Positions 39,398 through 50,614 of a DNA stretch of 64,000 nt are shown piece by piece. Within the stretch, counting starts at the first letter, position 1. Every line of letters begins with the position of its first letter. The stretch comes from Oikopleura dioica (Eukaryota; Chordata; Appendicularia; Copelata; Oikopleuridae): positions 12,904,501 through 12,968,500 of the forward strand of contig OU015568.1 in the NCBI GenBank assembly GCA_907165135.1, written 5' to 3'. A program made the translations under genes and the position numbers. Below the pieces are notes generated by a model that saw nothing but the letters and a program-made list of their open reading frames with translations, ran no database searches and was not told the DNA's origin.

Positions 39398-41699
39398 TAA
39401 TAGAATTCTCGAATTTACAATTTAGTTGAAAAATAATTTTCAGTTTCACGGATAATTGGGGTTCAGCCTAATTTTACTAAGAATTCGACAGTTAAAATTC
39501 AAAGTTTTTATCAGTTCCAAAGAGTCCAAAATTTCCAAAAACAGTTCCCGCCTGACTCCACAGAATAAAAAAAAAGAAAAAAAGTCGTCACTCTTTGAAA
39601 AGACAGCGTTATGGCTTGAGCCATACAGTAAAATGCAAAAAAAAAGCAAAACGAAAATCACCGTAAGAAAAACAATTTGCAAGATCCTTTCTTTGCGCAT
39701 CTCCTTTTTCATTTTCAAACCACTTCAGTTTCAGACTCACACTTACTGTAATTTTTGACAGAAAAAATGAAGTTGCATTTGCATTTAAAATTCCCGTGCT
39801 TCCATCTTTTTCAATATTTCTTATTTCACTTTCGATTTCTTATCACTTTCAAATTTGCGCCATTTATAGTTATGAATCTCCCGATTTCTCAAAAACTTTA
39901 TTTTGAGGTGATGTTTTGTAAAAAAACCTTCAAGCTTTTCGGAAGAGTGTATTTCTACCACTAGTTTCCTCACGTTCCATTATTTCCTTTTAGTTCACAA
40001 AAGATATTAACAAACAAAAACCTTTTTGCGAAAAAATAAAGCAAAATATGATCACGGAATTTTCGCAGTGCGAAAATTTCCCCAAATCTTGTCAGAAAAC
40101 TCAAACAAGATCAAATTAAAATAATTTGCATCGAACAAAAATCACAACTATCCGTAAAATCCTTTATTGCTTTTGTCTGTTTCCCTTGAATAATAATCTT
40201 CTTTGACGATCGTCTATCATGAGTATCAATGATCGTCCATCGTGATTCGATCTGATGACCTGAAATCTTCCGTTTTGAGCTGCAAAGGATCAAAGCGCCA
40301 AAAGTCATCTGATACGATTAATTTGTTTGTTTCCATTAATTTGATTTTTATCCGTTTTTATGCTTCTGTAGTCTTGACTCAACGATGAATCCAGCCTTTT
40401 TCTATTTTCTTGATTCTTAGCATGCCAAATGCTGGTTTTGCTTGAATCATTTTCAACAGTGTTCAATTTGCTGGCTCCCTTTCTTGAATAAAAGTTATTC
40501 CCATGTTTTTTGAAATTTCAAACCAGCTTTTTAAAATGCAGCTTACGAATGATATTCTCCGCTTCTCACTATTTCCCGAGCTTATATTTATTATTTACGC
40601 ATTTTTCTGGTGCTGCAACGCTTGAATTTTTCTTTTCTATTCACAATTATTAGATAGTAGCCATAACTCGTTCTATCTACCGTTAAACCTCACTTACTCA
40701 CTTATTCTTCTTTTTCACTCGCCACTTTTTTTTAATTGAACTGATTTTAAAGTTAAAATAACATTTATTATCTGCGATTTTTTAACGTTAACTCTTCATG
40801 TTCCCCTTTCAAAAATAAAATTAAAAAAAAAATATTCCCTTTTCCAGTCGATCGATTCTGAAAATCACAAGTTGAAATTTAAGAAAATGCCTCACCGTCA
40901 CTTGAAAATTTGAAACCTCTCAAAACCGGAATCCACCTGATGTGCTTGATCAAAACATCAATCAGAACAGCTCATTCAGCCGGGACGAAGCTCGCTGACT
41001 AAACACGGGAATGCACGACGCTAGAAGTCACTGCTCATCCATCACTTTAGGTAATCGAAAAAGAAATGCAGAAAACTGGTTTTGTGAAAAATTCCGTTTA
41101 TCAAACCATATCCAATTTTGGTAGTTAGTGCTATGAAGCACAGTTTTGTCCACTGCGTTTCCGGGCCTTGGAAAAATTTGAAATATGATAATTTTGCTAT
41201 AATAAATTCGCTTAGCGCCTACCAGGGTGTCCATTCATGCTATTACTGACGGAAATGTGTGATTATTACTGTTGGAAAAATTGGCGATTCGACTTCCATA
41301 TAGAGCCGAAAATGGACATAGAAAAGGGAAACCATCCAATAATTGTAACAAGATCAGTTTCCGTAGATTGCGGACACTAGAGATCCTTCGGGTATCGCCG
41401 CTTCCTCGTAAAGCCAGATAAAACGTGGATAGAGGTCAATTAGACTCTCGTCGCCCCTTATCATCACAGTAAATCAGTACCCATGGCCCAATACATCCCT
41501 TATTCCGCTTCAGCGCCATCTGCTGATGCAGGGAAATGCACTCAGCCGGTTTCCACTTCGGTGCCTCCTTGTTGTTGCGCCACCACCCTCATCCGTCAAT
41601 ATAATCCGCTTACCGGTTCCAGTCTACCATATCAACTCGGTCAGAGTCTCAAACAAAAACCAAAGTTTCACCTTCAAAAAACAAAAAAAAAAACAAAAA
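39398..41699. other. AT-rich gene-poor region upstream of the mucin-like gene
   Basis: About 2.3 kb, very AT-rich with homopolymer runs. Candidate ORFs here (39446-39718, 39755-39964, 40111-40308, 41028-41234) are Lys/Phe-rich and lack splice or domain support. The last 230 bp, with an A/C-rich leader (caaaaaacaaaaaaaaaaac) before the ATG, probably contains the promoter and 5' UTR of the downstream gene. Confidence 0.4.
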
Positions 41700-42854
41700 A
41701 TGATTTTTTCGACCATCTCCCTTTTTCTCTTACCAAGCATTGCTTTAGCAAACCGCGAACGACGACAAGCTCCAACAGAGATTGACGAATACGACTACGA
41801 CGAAGCGTTCTTCGCCGAGGCTGCTCTCTACGGAGACTACTACGATGATCTCGCAGCGTTGGAAGCGATGCTTGCTGAGTTCGAAGCTGAATACGGAGAT
41901 TACACCGCTGAGGATGATGCTCTGCTGGCTGAATTAGACGCTCTATTGGAAGAAGAAGCGAAACAAGATGCTGCACCCACAACAACCATTGCTAAAACTA
42001 CTACAACCAAAAAAGTCACAACTACGACTACCACCACAACGACTACTACCACAACGACTACTTCCACAACGACTACCACCACAGCGACTACCACCACAAG
42101 GACTACCACCACAACGACTACCACCAGTACAACTACAACCTCTACAACTAAAACCACTACGACTTCTACGACTACGACTAGCACCACTACGACTAGCACC
42201 ACTACGACTACCACCACTACGACTACGACCACTACGACTACCACCACTACGACTACCACCACTACGACTACCACCACTACGACTACCACCACTACGACTA
42301 CCACCACTACCACAACCAAGGCTACTACAACTAGGAAGGCTACAACTACAACCACCACAGCAACAACTTCTTCAACCACCACAACTGCTGAGACCACCAC
42401 CACAACCAACAAGAAAGCAACCACTTCAAAATTCATCGAGGAAGCACCAACTACTACTACTGCTGAAGTTTCAACTAAAACGCCCATCACGACGACTGAA
42501 TTTGCTGCTACTACTGAAACTAAGCCAACCACTACAACAACGACCAAAAAAGCCACGACTTCTACAACTAAAAATGTCACCACGACCTCGACAAAAGCTC
42601 AAGATGAAGTTGTCTCTACTCAAAACAACGATGTTCTCGAGCGAACTTCTGCCAGACCCAAGATCGAGACGACCACCACCCCTGAGCCAAAAGTCAATGT
42701 GCACTCCGATGATAACGATGAAATCGAGTTTGTCGAGACTGTCTTCGAAAAGCTCCTTCAAGAAGAATTTCCTGAAGACGATGTCGAGATTCTCGAAGCT
42801 GGCTTCCTCCCACTTGGTTTCTCCTTCGCCATACTGTCTATTCTTCTTTTGTAA
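41700..42854 (+). CDS. Thr-rich mucin-like secreted protein, probably GPI-anchored
   Basis: Start taken at 41700, giving signal peptide MIFSTISLFLLPSIALA and 384 aa; the open frame extends further upstream but without a signal. After a dibasic site (RERRQ) comes a highly acidic Tyr/Ala/Glu block (EIDEYDYDEAFFAEAALYGD, LLAELDALLEEEAKQ). Roughly 200 residues of almost pure Thr, interrupted by Ser, Lys and Ala, follow, encoded by (ACC ACT ACG ACT)-type codons. An acidic linker (DDNDEIEFVETVFEKLLQEE) and a hydrophobic C-terminus, FLPLGFSFAILSILLL, with no following cytoplasmic residues, suggest a GPI signal. Massive O-glycosylation is expected. It is a single exon, unusual here. It may be a mucus, surface or cuticle component; no orthologue recognised. 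Confidence 0.86.
   Translation: MIFSTISLFLLPSIALANRERRQAPTEIDEYDYDEAFFAEAALYGDYYDDLAALEAMLAEFEAEYGDYTAEDDALLAELDALLEEEAKQDAAPTTTIAKTTTTKKVTTTTTTTTTTTTTTTSTTTTTTATTTTRTTTTTTTTSTTTTSTTKTTTTSTTTTSTTTTSTTTTTTTTTTTTTTTTTTTTTTTTTTTTTTTTTTTTTTTTKATTTRKATTTTTTATTSSTTTTAETTTTTNKKATTSKFIEEAPTTTTAEVSTKTPITTTEFAATTETKPTTTTTTKKATTSTTKNVTTTSTKAQDEVVSTQNNDVLERTSARPKIETTTTPEPKVNVHSDDNDEIEFVETVFEKLLQEEFPEDDVEILEAGFLPLGFSFAILSILLL
42035..42320 (+). repeat. Period-12 coding microsatellite in mucin-like gene
   Basis: Near-perfect tandem units of ACTACCACCACTACG-type DNA, period 12 (most regular around 42170-42310), encode poly-Thr. The unit alternates all four Thr codons, so it expands as a 12-mer rather than a triplet. 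Length polymorphism between individuals is likely. Confidence 0.75.
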
Positions 42855-42940
42855 TTTATGTATTCTTCTATTTTCACTGCCTTCTACGTGCTTAATAAAA
42901 AGGAAAAAAATAAGATGAGAAGTTTTCATATGATCTTAGA

Positions 42941-45900
42941 ATGGCTCCTGCTCAGAATACTGAGCAGACAGTCCCGCAACTCTTCACCGAGCTTCAAAAA
43001 TCGATCCAAAAGCAAGACTATGAAAGCGTGATCAAAGTTTCGAACAAAATCCTTCATACAAAGGAGGGATACAATGATCAAGACGCCTTGAGATGCAAGA
43101 CAATCGCGCAAATCGAATTAGAAAAGTACGCAGATGCGATCAAGAGCTTGAATCAAACTGACAACGAGCTGCATTTTGAAAAAGCATATTGCTTCTATCG
43201 CATTCAAAATAACGAAAAAGCGCTGGAAATCCTGGAAAAATTTCCAGATGATGAAAAGTGCAACGAACTCCGTGCACAGCTCTATTTCCGACTTGAGCGA
43301 TGGGAGGAGGCATTTGAAATCTACCAGGATGCTCTTCGAAATACAGTCGACAACTTTGAGCCCGAAAGAATCGCAAATATGATAGCTTGTGCTGCTATGG
43401 TTTCCCAATATCGCCCAGGCACTGTCGCAGAAAAGAAGGAGTTGAGTGATAACTACGATCCTCGTGTTACTGGCGATACATACGAAGCCGCTTTCAATAA
43501 TGCTTGCCGCCTTACTGGTGCTGGAGATTACGAAAATGCGCAGGAAGAGCTCGTCCGTGCAGAGCAACTCTGCCGATCAACTGCCGAAGACTTTGACGAG
43601 GATGTCGGGAGTGAACTGGTTGGTATCCGATTCCAGAGTGGCTACATCAAACAAGTCACTGGGAAAGTGAAAGAAGCAAAAACGGCTTACAATTTAGTCA
43701 TCGATACTTCAAACGACCCGCTTTACAATGCTTTAGCTAACCATAACTTGGGAACGCTGAACAAGGCTGACAATATCCTCGACTCTCGAAAGAAGTTTAA
43801 ATCTATCCAAGCAACGAATATTGATGCTAAGCTAGTTGGCCCGCAAAGAACCGCTGCAACGAAGAATCGAGCGCTTCTTGCTTTATACAGTGGCAAACCA
43901 GCTGAATGTCGAAAAATTCTAGGCAAAATTGCTACTGACGACGATGTGATCAACGCTTCGATTCTTTTTCAAGAGAAAGAGTACATTCAAGCTTCTGCAG
44001 AACTGCTTAAATGGGGCCAGCAAAATGCACAGGCAGAGCTTGCGGCGATCAAAGCGGCTTCCATGTTTATTGAAGGTACTATTAATTCGTTAGTGTCACT
44101 ACTTATCTAGCGTTTAAATGGGCCTTTTCCATCACATGTGCAGTGACTTCAGTTCATTCTAGTTTGCACTCCGGAGGACTACTCCTAATCATAAGTATAA
44201 GTTTAACGTCATTTAAGCTGGCGAACTGACTCACGCGGCGAGCATGCTCGAAGCCCTCCCAGTTAATCTTCGGCATGATCCTACAATTTCCAACATGCTG
44301 ATTGCGATTCACACCGAGACTGGAAATCACGAGAAGGCGGAAAGTGCACTTGATATGGCGATTTCCTATCAAAAAAAGAATGCTGGAAATAATACCACTA
44401 ATGTAGTGAAGATGCTGCGTCGATCAGGGTGGTTCTTATATAAATTATTGTAATGAAAGAATCATTTTATTTCTCATTCTAGTTTATCCGTATTTTACAT
44501 ATTCATCCTTGATTTTAATCCTTTTGGCCTTTGAAGCGTCCATCCGGTCAAGATGCTCATCAAATTTTAGTTTTCATTCAAATTTTAAGAGCCTTTTATT
44601 AGCTCAGTACAAAATCGATTCTGGTGATACTGAAGCTGCCGCTCTCATGCTAGAAGAAATTCATAAAGCAGAGGTATGATAGACAGACTCATTAGTATGA
44701 TTTCTTTTTCTCTCTGCGTAGCCAAACAACCTCGCTGTCGTTGCCGAATTAATAAATGCCTACTCCAAAATCGATCCTAAGAAAGCTGCTGTAGTTTCAT
44801 CACGGCTCCCGTCTCTCGAAGAGCTCACTGCAGATCTAGGTAACAAAACAAAAGGTGAAAAGATCGACATTTCTTAGATCTCGAGGACATCGAAACATGG
44901 GCGAAGCAGACTTCTTACAAAAAGGTCGTGAAGAAAGTAGATGAGACAAAACAAGAAGCTAAAATTGCCGACGAAGCGGCTCCTCGAAAAACCAAGTCGA
45001 AAAAGAAAAAGAAGCCTCGATATCCGAAGAACTTTGATCCAGAAGCGCCCAACAATGCCGCCGTCGACCCATACCGGTGGATGCCCTTGCGAGAACGACC
45101 TTATTACAAAGGCCCGTGATGCGATAATTTTTATTAGTCTGGAACTGCGGTCTCATCGATAGAATCAAGAAAGTCCATGAGAAGATCACATTTTTTATTA
45201 TCAAAAATCCACCCCTGAGGAGTGTCTGAGATTGTCGTAAGGCTGATGTGAACCAGGGAGAAATGTCTATCTTCGATTATCAATTCAGTCTAGCCAAAAA
45301 CCGTCATTGACTTTAATTTAATTTGATACTCTTCTCTGAGTTCATTCTCCTATTTAGGGCAGCATAAGTGACAATTGTCAGCAATTTTGCTTTTCGAATT
45401 TCGTTGAGTATAATGGGCGTTATGTTTTTGGAAATTTGAATTGGAAATTCCGTACGTCAATATCGTTTGACACGGAAAGCCAGCTACACAATTTCCTTGA
45501 TTCATATTAACTCAGAATTCCGCTAGGAAGCGACAAAATGACGCTAAAAGGCTTTTACGCATTGAAATATCCAGTTATGGAAGTGCTCCCTTTTAGGGAC
45601 CAAAAACACGTAATTTATCAATAAATTCCTAATTGGTTCGGAACTTATACGCACCACTTGTTAAGGAAAGCGTCGTGATAACAGAGCCAAGATTGGTGTC
45701 GGAAACCAAGGTGTTGCTGGACAACAAGATCTTATGGAACGTCTTGATCGGTCGAATGCCCATAACAGGTTAGTAGACGATCGTCTGACAATTAAGTTTT
45801 CATGTAGTTTTATTTCTGCCCATACTTACTCAGCCTTAGCCCGAGAGCAGCTGCTTCCCCTCGAACAGACGCTGGACCTACGAAGAAGCCCCAAAAGAAA

Positions 45901-45948
45901 ACTACCAAAAAAGGAGGCAAAAAGCCTGGCAAAAAAGGAAAACGATAG
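42941..45948 (+). CDS. SRP72: SRP72, signal recognition particle subunit
   Basis: N-terminal TPR solenoid: VPQLFTELQKSIQKQDYESV, HTKEGYNDQDALRCKTIAQI, HFEKAYCFYRIQNNEKALEIL, ERIANMIACAA and the following helical repeats. The RNA-binding C-terminal signature is KKKKPRYPKNFDPEAPNNA, PYRWMPLRERPYYKG, matching human KKKGKLPKNYDP and ERWLPMRERSYYRG. The last exon is a basic Lys/Gly tail ending GKKPGKKGKR. The exon after the signature (NRAKIGVGNQGVAG) matches human DQIGKGTQGATAG. Its junction is in frame with a GC donor (aaag|gccc) but not with the nearest GT, so it needs cDNA. SRP72 with SRP68 binds 7SL RNA in the SRP that targets ribosomes to the ER. The intron at about 45115-45665 is long for this genome. 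Confidence 0.95.
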
Positions 45949-46521
45949 AAGATCTCTTCTTCTTTCACGCAGTTGTTTGTACTCGGTGCAATTCGTTAGG
46001 TTTAGTAAAAATGCTATTCAAGTATTTTCTTCAATGATTTCCCAATGACGCTTCATCCCTTTTCACTGACTCACTCTAACCCTCTTGTTCAGTGTAGTAA
46101 TAAATTTAGTGAGCAACAATAACTCGTGAGCAATTTGTAGATCAAAGGCCCCGTTAACGAGGAGTGAATGAGTTTCATGGGATGAGTAAGGGTTCAGGCA
46201 CACCTGCTGAGGTATGCTCGCATTTTAGGATTAGCTTTGCGGTCGCCCGAAGCAAGTGCCAACTTGGGCGTCATGATGATGATGTATGCTAGTGATATCA
46301 TGATTTTCTATTTTTATAACTCGTTGACAAGTGCTGTTTATAGCTATTCAAGAGTACTAGCTCTGAGGGATTAATTTTTGGAGACGCGGGGGTATTTTGC
46401 AATCATGGAAGAGTACAATCAAATTGTATTTTTAGCTTGTCACTTTTTTGAACTTGCTTTGAGATCAAGTGATGAAATCAACATGGAATTTTAAATAAGG
46501 TATCATTTATTTATGTTATTC
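45949..46521. other. Intergenic region after SRP72
   Basis: 573 bp containing the SRP72 3' UTR (an aataaa-like signal at about 46097) and AT-rich DNA up to the second inverted-repeat element. Nothing else recognised. Confidence 0.35.
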
Positions 46522-47510
46522 GGGAAAAAAGACGTTCTCCACGCACTTGCCAGGGCGAGTTCTTAAAAGGGCGCACGAGAGGGGCAAGGGTGGAGCAACT
46601 GAGGCACGCGCAAGTAACGCGGTAGGAGATGGGCACACCCGGTAGGATATGAGGATTAGCAAATTAGCAGGAGCCCAGGTGATGTGCGCGGTAAGATATT
46701 TGGGTAAGCAAATGAGCATAATACCAGGTGTCATCGGAACATTTGCGAGCGGAAGTTCTCTCATCATTATCATCAAACAGCGGACAAAACAACTGGAAGT
46801 AATTAGATGTCGCCAAAAGGTTGGACATATATATATCATTCGACTCAGAATTTTCTCATCAAGATGGATTTCACAGAATCTGTCGCAAAACTAATATGCT
46901 GGCTCAAAAGAGCAGCCTCATCTTTTTTACATCACAGAGGGAGTCCATAAGACCTCTATAAATTACCATTTACAATATGGACGAGGAGATGCGAGATGGA
47001 ATATGCATGTTCGAGCATGCTCAGCCAAAGCAGCGATTCTTCAGTGCAGTTCGGCTGATTCAAAAGTAAACCCTTGCAAAGGAACAGCCAAGATTGAGAT
47101 TCTCGACCCAAAACTCATCATCGTCGAAAGGAAAGAAAACGTCAAGAAGCCAAGAAACGTCTTCAAGCTCAACTACGATCATCCGGACGTCAAAGACATC
47201 AAGAAATACGGCAAAGTCACCACCACCAGAGACCACTGCAAAAAATAAGTCTCATATTTGAATTCCTCGCATTTGTTTACCCTAGAATAGATATAAGTAG
47301 AAAAAAAACTTATTCGAAGTTGAAGGTCTTGAAATTATCCTCGTTGATTTGACCCGCATTTGTAGCTCAATCTGGGCTATTTAGCTTCATTTGCAATTGT
47401 CTTGTGTCCTACCGCGTAACTTGCGAGTGCCTCAGCTGATTGACCTCGAACCTCTCGCGCGCCCTTTTCAGAACCCGCTCTGGCGAGTGCGTGGAGAACG
47501 TCTTTTTATC
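46522..47510. mobile_element. ~990-bp inverted-repeat element with internal ORF
   Basis: The left arm (46522-46633) and right arm (47402-47510) are inverted copies about 85% identical by eye. Each contains aaaaagacgttctccacgcac, then cgccag.gcg.gttct.aaaagggcg, and further in gctgaggcac.cgcaagt.acgcggtagga. The roughly 770-bp interior carries an 81-aa lysine-rich ORF at 47003-47248. No target-site duplication could be defined and no transposase motif is visible, so the element is either non-autonomous or an unusual foldback locus. Confidence 0.65.
47003..47248 (+). CDS. 81-aa Lys-rich ORF inside inverted-repeat element
   Basis: MHVRACSAKAAILQCSSADSK onward, with three or four cysteines in the first part and a basic second part (KPRNVFKLNYDHPDVKDIKK) ending RDHCKK. 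The second half has protein-like composition with few low-complexity residues, but no family was recognised and no splice signals were found. It may be element-borne or a chance ORF. Confidence 0.25.
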   Translation: MHVRACSAKAAILQCSSADSKVNPCKGTAKIEILDPKLIIVERKENVKKPRNVFKLNYDHPDVKDIKKYGKVTTTRDHCKK

Positions 47511-47712
47511 CTGTTATTCTTTTGAACAGTTTCGGAATTGAACTCGAACAGTATCAGCTCTTTAGGAAAAACTTGTTTTCAGTGATGAAATAACTCTTTG
47601 TGTTATTGTAACTAATGTCTTCATCATCAATGTTCGTAGAGTGGCAGGGGTTTTGAAGAAGATTTTTTTTGGATTTTTTTCCTTTGATTTTTGAACGTTA
47701 TTTTCAGTGTTG

Positions 47713-49580
47713 TTAGGCATTGTGTTCAGTCTGGAAATCTTTTTTGTTTCGCTTGCAGATTTTTCGCAGACAATGGCGGTTGAACTCGTCTTTTCTGCGG
47801 AAGGACTTGTTGCAAGGCTCACATTTGTACTTTTTGAAGGAAGAGTGTGTGTCTTCGTGTCCCTTGCGGTGATCAGCGCGGAGAAAGCGTAGATTGCAGA
47901 CTAAAGATAATGTGTTAAAGGTTTTGCAATTTCAAAATGAAAGAAAAAGAGTATGGGTATATTCTGTGAGGTAATGATGTTTAATTTTGACCTTGATGAA
48001 TAAATCAATATTTGAGAATCTACGTAGGCTATTGAAACGTAACGAGCGGACGTAAACGTCAGGAGAATACTTCGAGTGGGCTGACCAAATAAAAAACGTA
48101 ATGCTCTATCAAAATTTAACAAAGGAGGTCTACAAACATGGAGCGTCGATGTCACGCCCTACGTCACGCAAGTTTACGGCCACTGCGTCAGATCCTCCCA
48201 CAGCATTTTTTATACTATTAATTCTAGCAGACATAGGAAAAAGGTCTACTAATTCGAAAATCTAGCTAATTCCTGCGGTCGACACGGTGAATGAATTAAA
48301 TGTTAGCTAGTCACTAGTCATTAATCAAAAATCTGAAAGGTTTTTGAAAATATTTGCTTACAATTTATAAGTTATAAAGAAATCAAGTTCGAATTCGGAT
48401 GTATGAACCTTGAGATCACGATGAGCCGAGAAATGAGCGACTCACTTGTTTCAAGTTTGAGTGTGAAATTCTGATTCTCAAATTCCGTCGAATAATCTCG
48501 ACGTGACTAGTCCTAACTTGATGATAGCTCAATAATGATTTCAACCCTCTAGACTGGGGCTAGTCATCAATCATCGATGCGGGGGGCGGTCGCAAGGTTG
48601 ATTAGGCCTGTGGCGTAGAAAAAAGGATGATTCGTCCCACACGTTCCGCCAAGAAGACTTTATCAACCCTCTTTATTTATCTACCCACTCACTTCCTCTA
48701 ATCAGAATCTAGTCAGAGAATTAATATTTTTACTTACATCGGCATTGATATTTTCGTTCATTAGTGTGGCTTCTCTCGTGGCGAAGTTTTTCCTCCTTTC
48801 GGACAAATCGTTTCGGGCAGTAGTCGCATTCAAACTTTCTGTTAGCGGCCTGAGAAGCATCGTACTGGCCATGTTCTTCCACCTGTCGAAGACATGGTGG
48901 CTTACTATCGGCAGAAGAAGTTCGTGACGAGCCTTCTGGAGGAGTAATGAGCCGCTGAGGCGAGCTACAAGCACTTCCTGTCGTGATATTCAGCTGCTCG
49001 AAATTCGCGCCAACCGAATTCGAAATGCTCGAGTTTGACCGTGTTTCTGAAGAAATGCAAGTCCGCAAGAGAGCAGCTTGGTTCATATTGCTGTCGTCCA
49101 TATCATTTTCTGTTACATCAATTTCTTCTAAATCAGAGTCTTCGGCCATATCAGTCGGGCTCTCTTCGCTGAATTGTTCTCTAAATATAATTATTAGAAA
49201 CTTAATAACTTTATAGTCAGATTTAATAGCTTTTATGTTTGTCCTAGACTCGTGCTATCAGATCGTTTATTCTCCGATAAAGTATTTTTTTTCTTTTTTA
49301 TTGTTTTATATGGCTGAGGTTGTTTCTCATTTATTAAAGTATCGTAAACTGAATCTACTTGGATTGGACCTTACCGGTATCGTTGCTCTTGAAACTGTCT
49401 GTAGTAAGGATTCGGCTTGATCACTTGATAGCTAGGTTGAAGTACGAATGGAATGGCGACAGGATAAGTGAATCGAGGGGGAGAGTGGTGGTGGAACTGT
49501 TGTTCTTGGTGTTCAGGATGGATAAAGGGATATCCAAACTTTCTGTGAGTTTCTTCCGGGGAGGAATCGACCATCGTCAT
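47713..49580 (-). CDS. Zinc-finger transcription factor with three C2H2/C2HC fingers
   Basis: Three exons: 49580 to about 49377 (MTMVDSSPEETHRKFGYPF, His/Pro/Tyr-rich), about 49178-48739, and about 47900-47713. The exon-2 frame continues from exon 1 as RYREQFSEESPTDMAEDSDL. An acidic and Ser-rich region follows. Finger 1 is FECDYCPKRFVRKEEKLRHERSH. Finger 2 is YQCRFCNLRFLRADHRKGH with a terminal His at DTH. Finger 3 is YKCEPCNKSFRRKDEFNRHCLRKIC, where the final His is replaced by Cys (C2HC). Finger 2 is created only after removing an intron of about 840 nt (47901-48738). The stop follows DFQTEHNA. Likely a sequence-specific nuclear DNA-binding protein. No orthologue assigned. TATA-like ctataaag motifs occur on this strand near 49602 and 49690. 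Confidence 0.85.
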
Positions 49581-50245
49581 CTCTGCGTATTAGAAGGGCG
49601 TCTTTATAGCTCTAGCTAATGGTCGTCTAGCGCCACTGTGAAGGTTTTTTTCCCTTTCGATTTTGAGGGAATCTCCAACATGCTCATCTCTTTATAGTGG
49701 CATTCATGAGTCATCACAATTTGTCTAGCGCTGTTGCGTCGCAGCAGCGCGTCGCTAAAGCGTAAATGCGGCGCAGCGCGCAATGCGGTCAGGAATGACC
49801 ATATAAACCTACCATAGTTATGTAATACAGTTCACATGGTTTAACATGCATTAATTCATATGCTTAATATTAATTTTGATTGAATTAAAATAAGTATAAG
49901 TCTTATTATACTAGTTATATAGTCAGAAATGTCAATTTATTTTAACAGTTCTCCATCAAAATCGAAATACTTTTATTATAAATATAATCAGAGATCGACT
50001 CTGCTCGTGTAATTTTAACTTAAAATTTTTAAGTAGATTGTTGATTATTTGCTACTCAGTATAATAATATCAGGATATAAAAATTAACGCAAGCTGTTAT
50101 TTTTTACGTTATTGTTTTTCAAAACAGTAACTGTCCTCCTCCATGGGTACCATGGTACAGCAAAGTAAGACAGCCCCAAATGTTTTGCTACTGTTTTATA
50201 ATATCGTGAGGGCGTTCGTTTCATAAAAAACTCTTGAGCAAACAG
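49581..50245. other. Intergenic region with GC-rich palindromic patch
   Basis: 665 bp. At 49730-49795 there is a GC-rich patch of overlapping gcgtcgcagcagcgcgtcgc/gcggcgcagcgcgc words, unlike the surrounding AT-rich DNA. The rest is AT-rich. At 50140-50157 ccatgggtaccatgg forms a perfect short palindrome. No gene seen. Confidence 0.4.
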
Positions 50246-50607
50246 TCACGTTACGTAGCGGACGTAAACGTAGCCGCACAACAAAGCCTGTGTCATCGTG
50301 CCAACGGGCTCGGATTCAAGGTCGAACTGTGAAATTTTATGCCCATGAATAAAATCTAAATGATACAACTCAAAATTTGCGGGCGCGGAATTTATACTCG
50401 TAGAAACGGTGTCAGACTGTTGTTGAGTCGCGAAGGACACCCAGATTTGTTTTTCTAACCCTTCTTTATTGCTACGATACTTAGGGAGTAAGTCGTAGGG
50501 ATTCGTTTTTATTGGGGTACTCTCCAGCTTACATATCCGGGTTCTTCCAAAAGAGCAAAAGATTCTTTCGCCAACAAATTTCCATGATTGGCTTGGAACA
50601 TATGCGC
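50246..50607 (-). CDS. Orphan terminal exon of an unidentified gene
   Basis: A strong acceptor (tttttctccttcttgcag, minus sense) directly precedes an open frame of about 120 codons starting GAYVPSQSWKFVGERIFC and ending GYVYVRYVT before TGA. The sequence is protein-like (QIWVSFATQQQSDTVSTSIN, FELYHLDFIHGHKISQFDLE) with no low complexity. No upstream exon could be joined in phase. It could be the last exon of a gene whose 5' part lies between 50.6 and 52 kb on the minus strand, or a relic. Confidence 0.3.
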
Positions 50608-50614
50608 CCTGCAA

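Noticed and set aside
41483..41785. ORFs that overlap the start of the mucin-like gene and begin upstream
   Set aside because: They lack a signal peptide, whereas the ATG at 41700 follows an A-rich leader and begins an excellent one.
48045..50275. A 15-nt word acgtttacgtccgct shared between 48.05 kb and 50.26 kb
   Set aside because: A few shared 15-mers are expected by chance in a 64-kb window and the flanks do not align.
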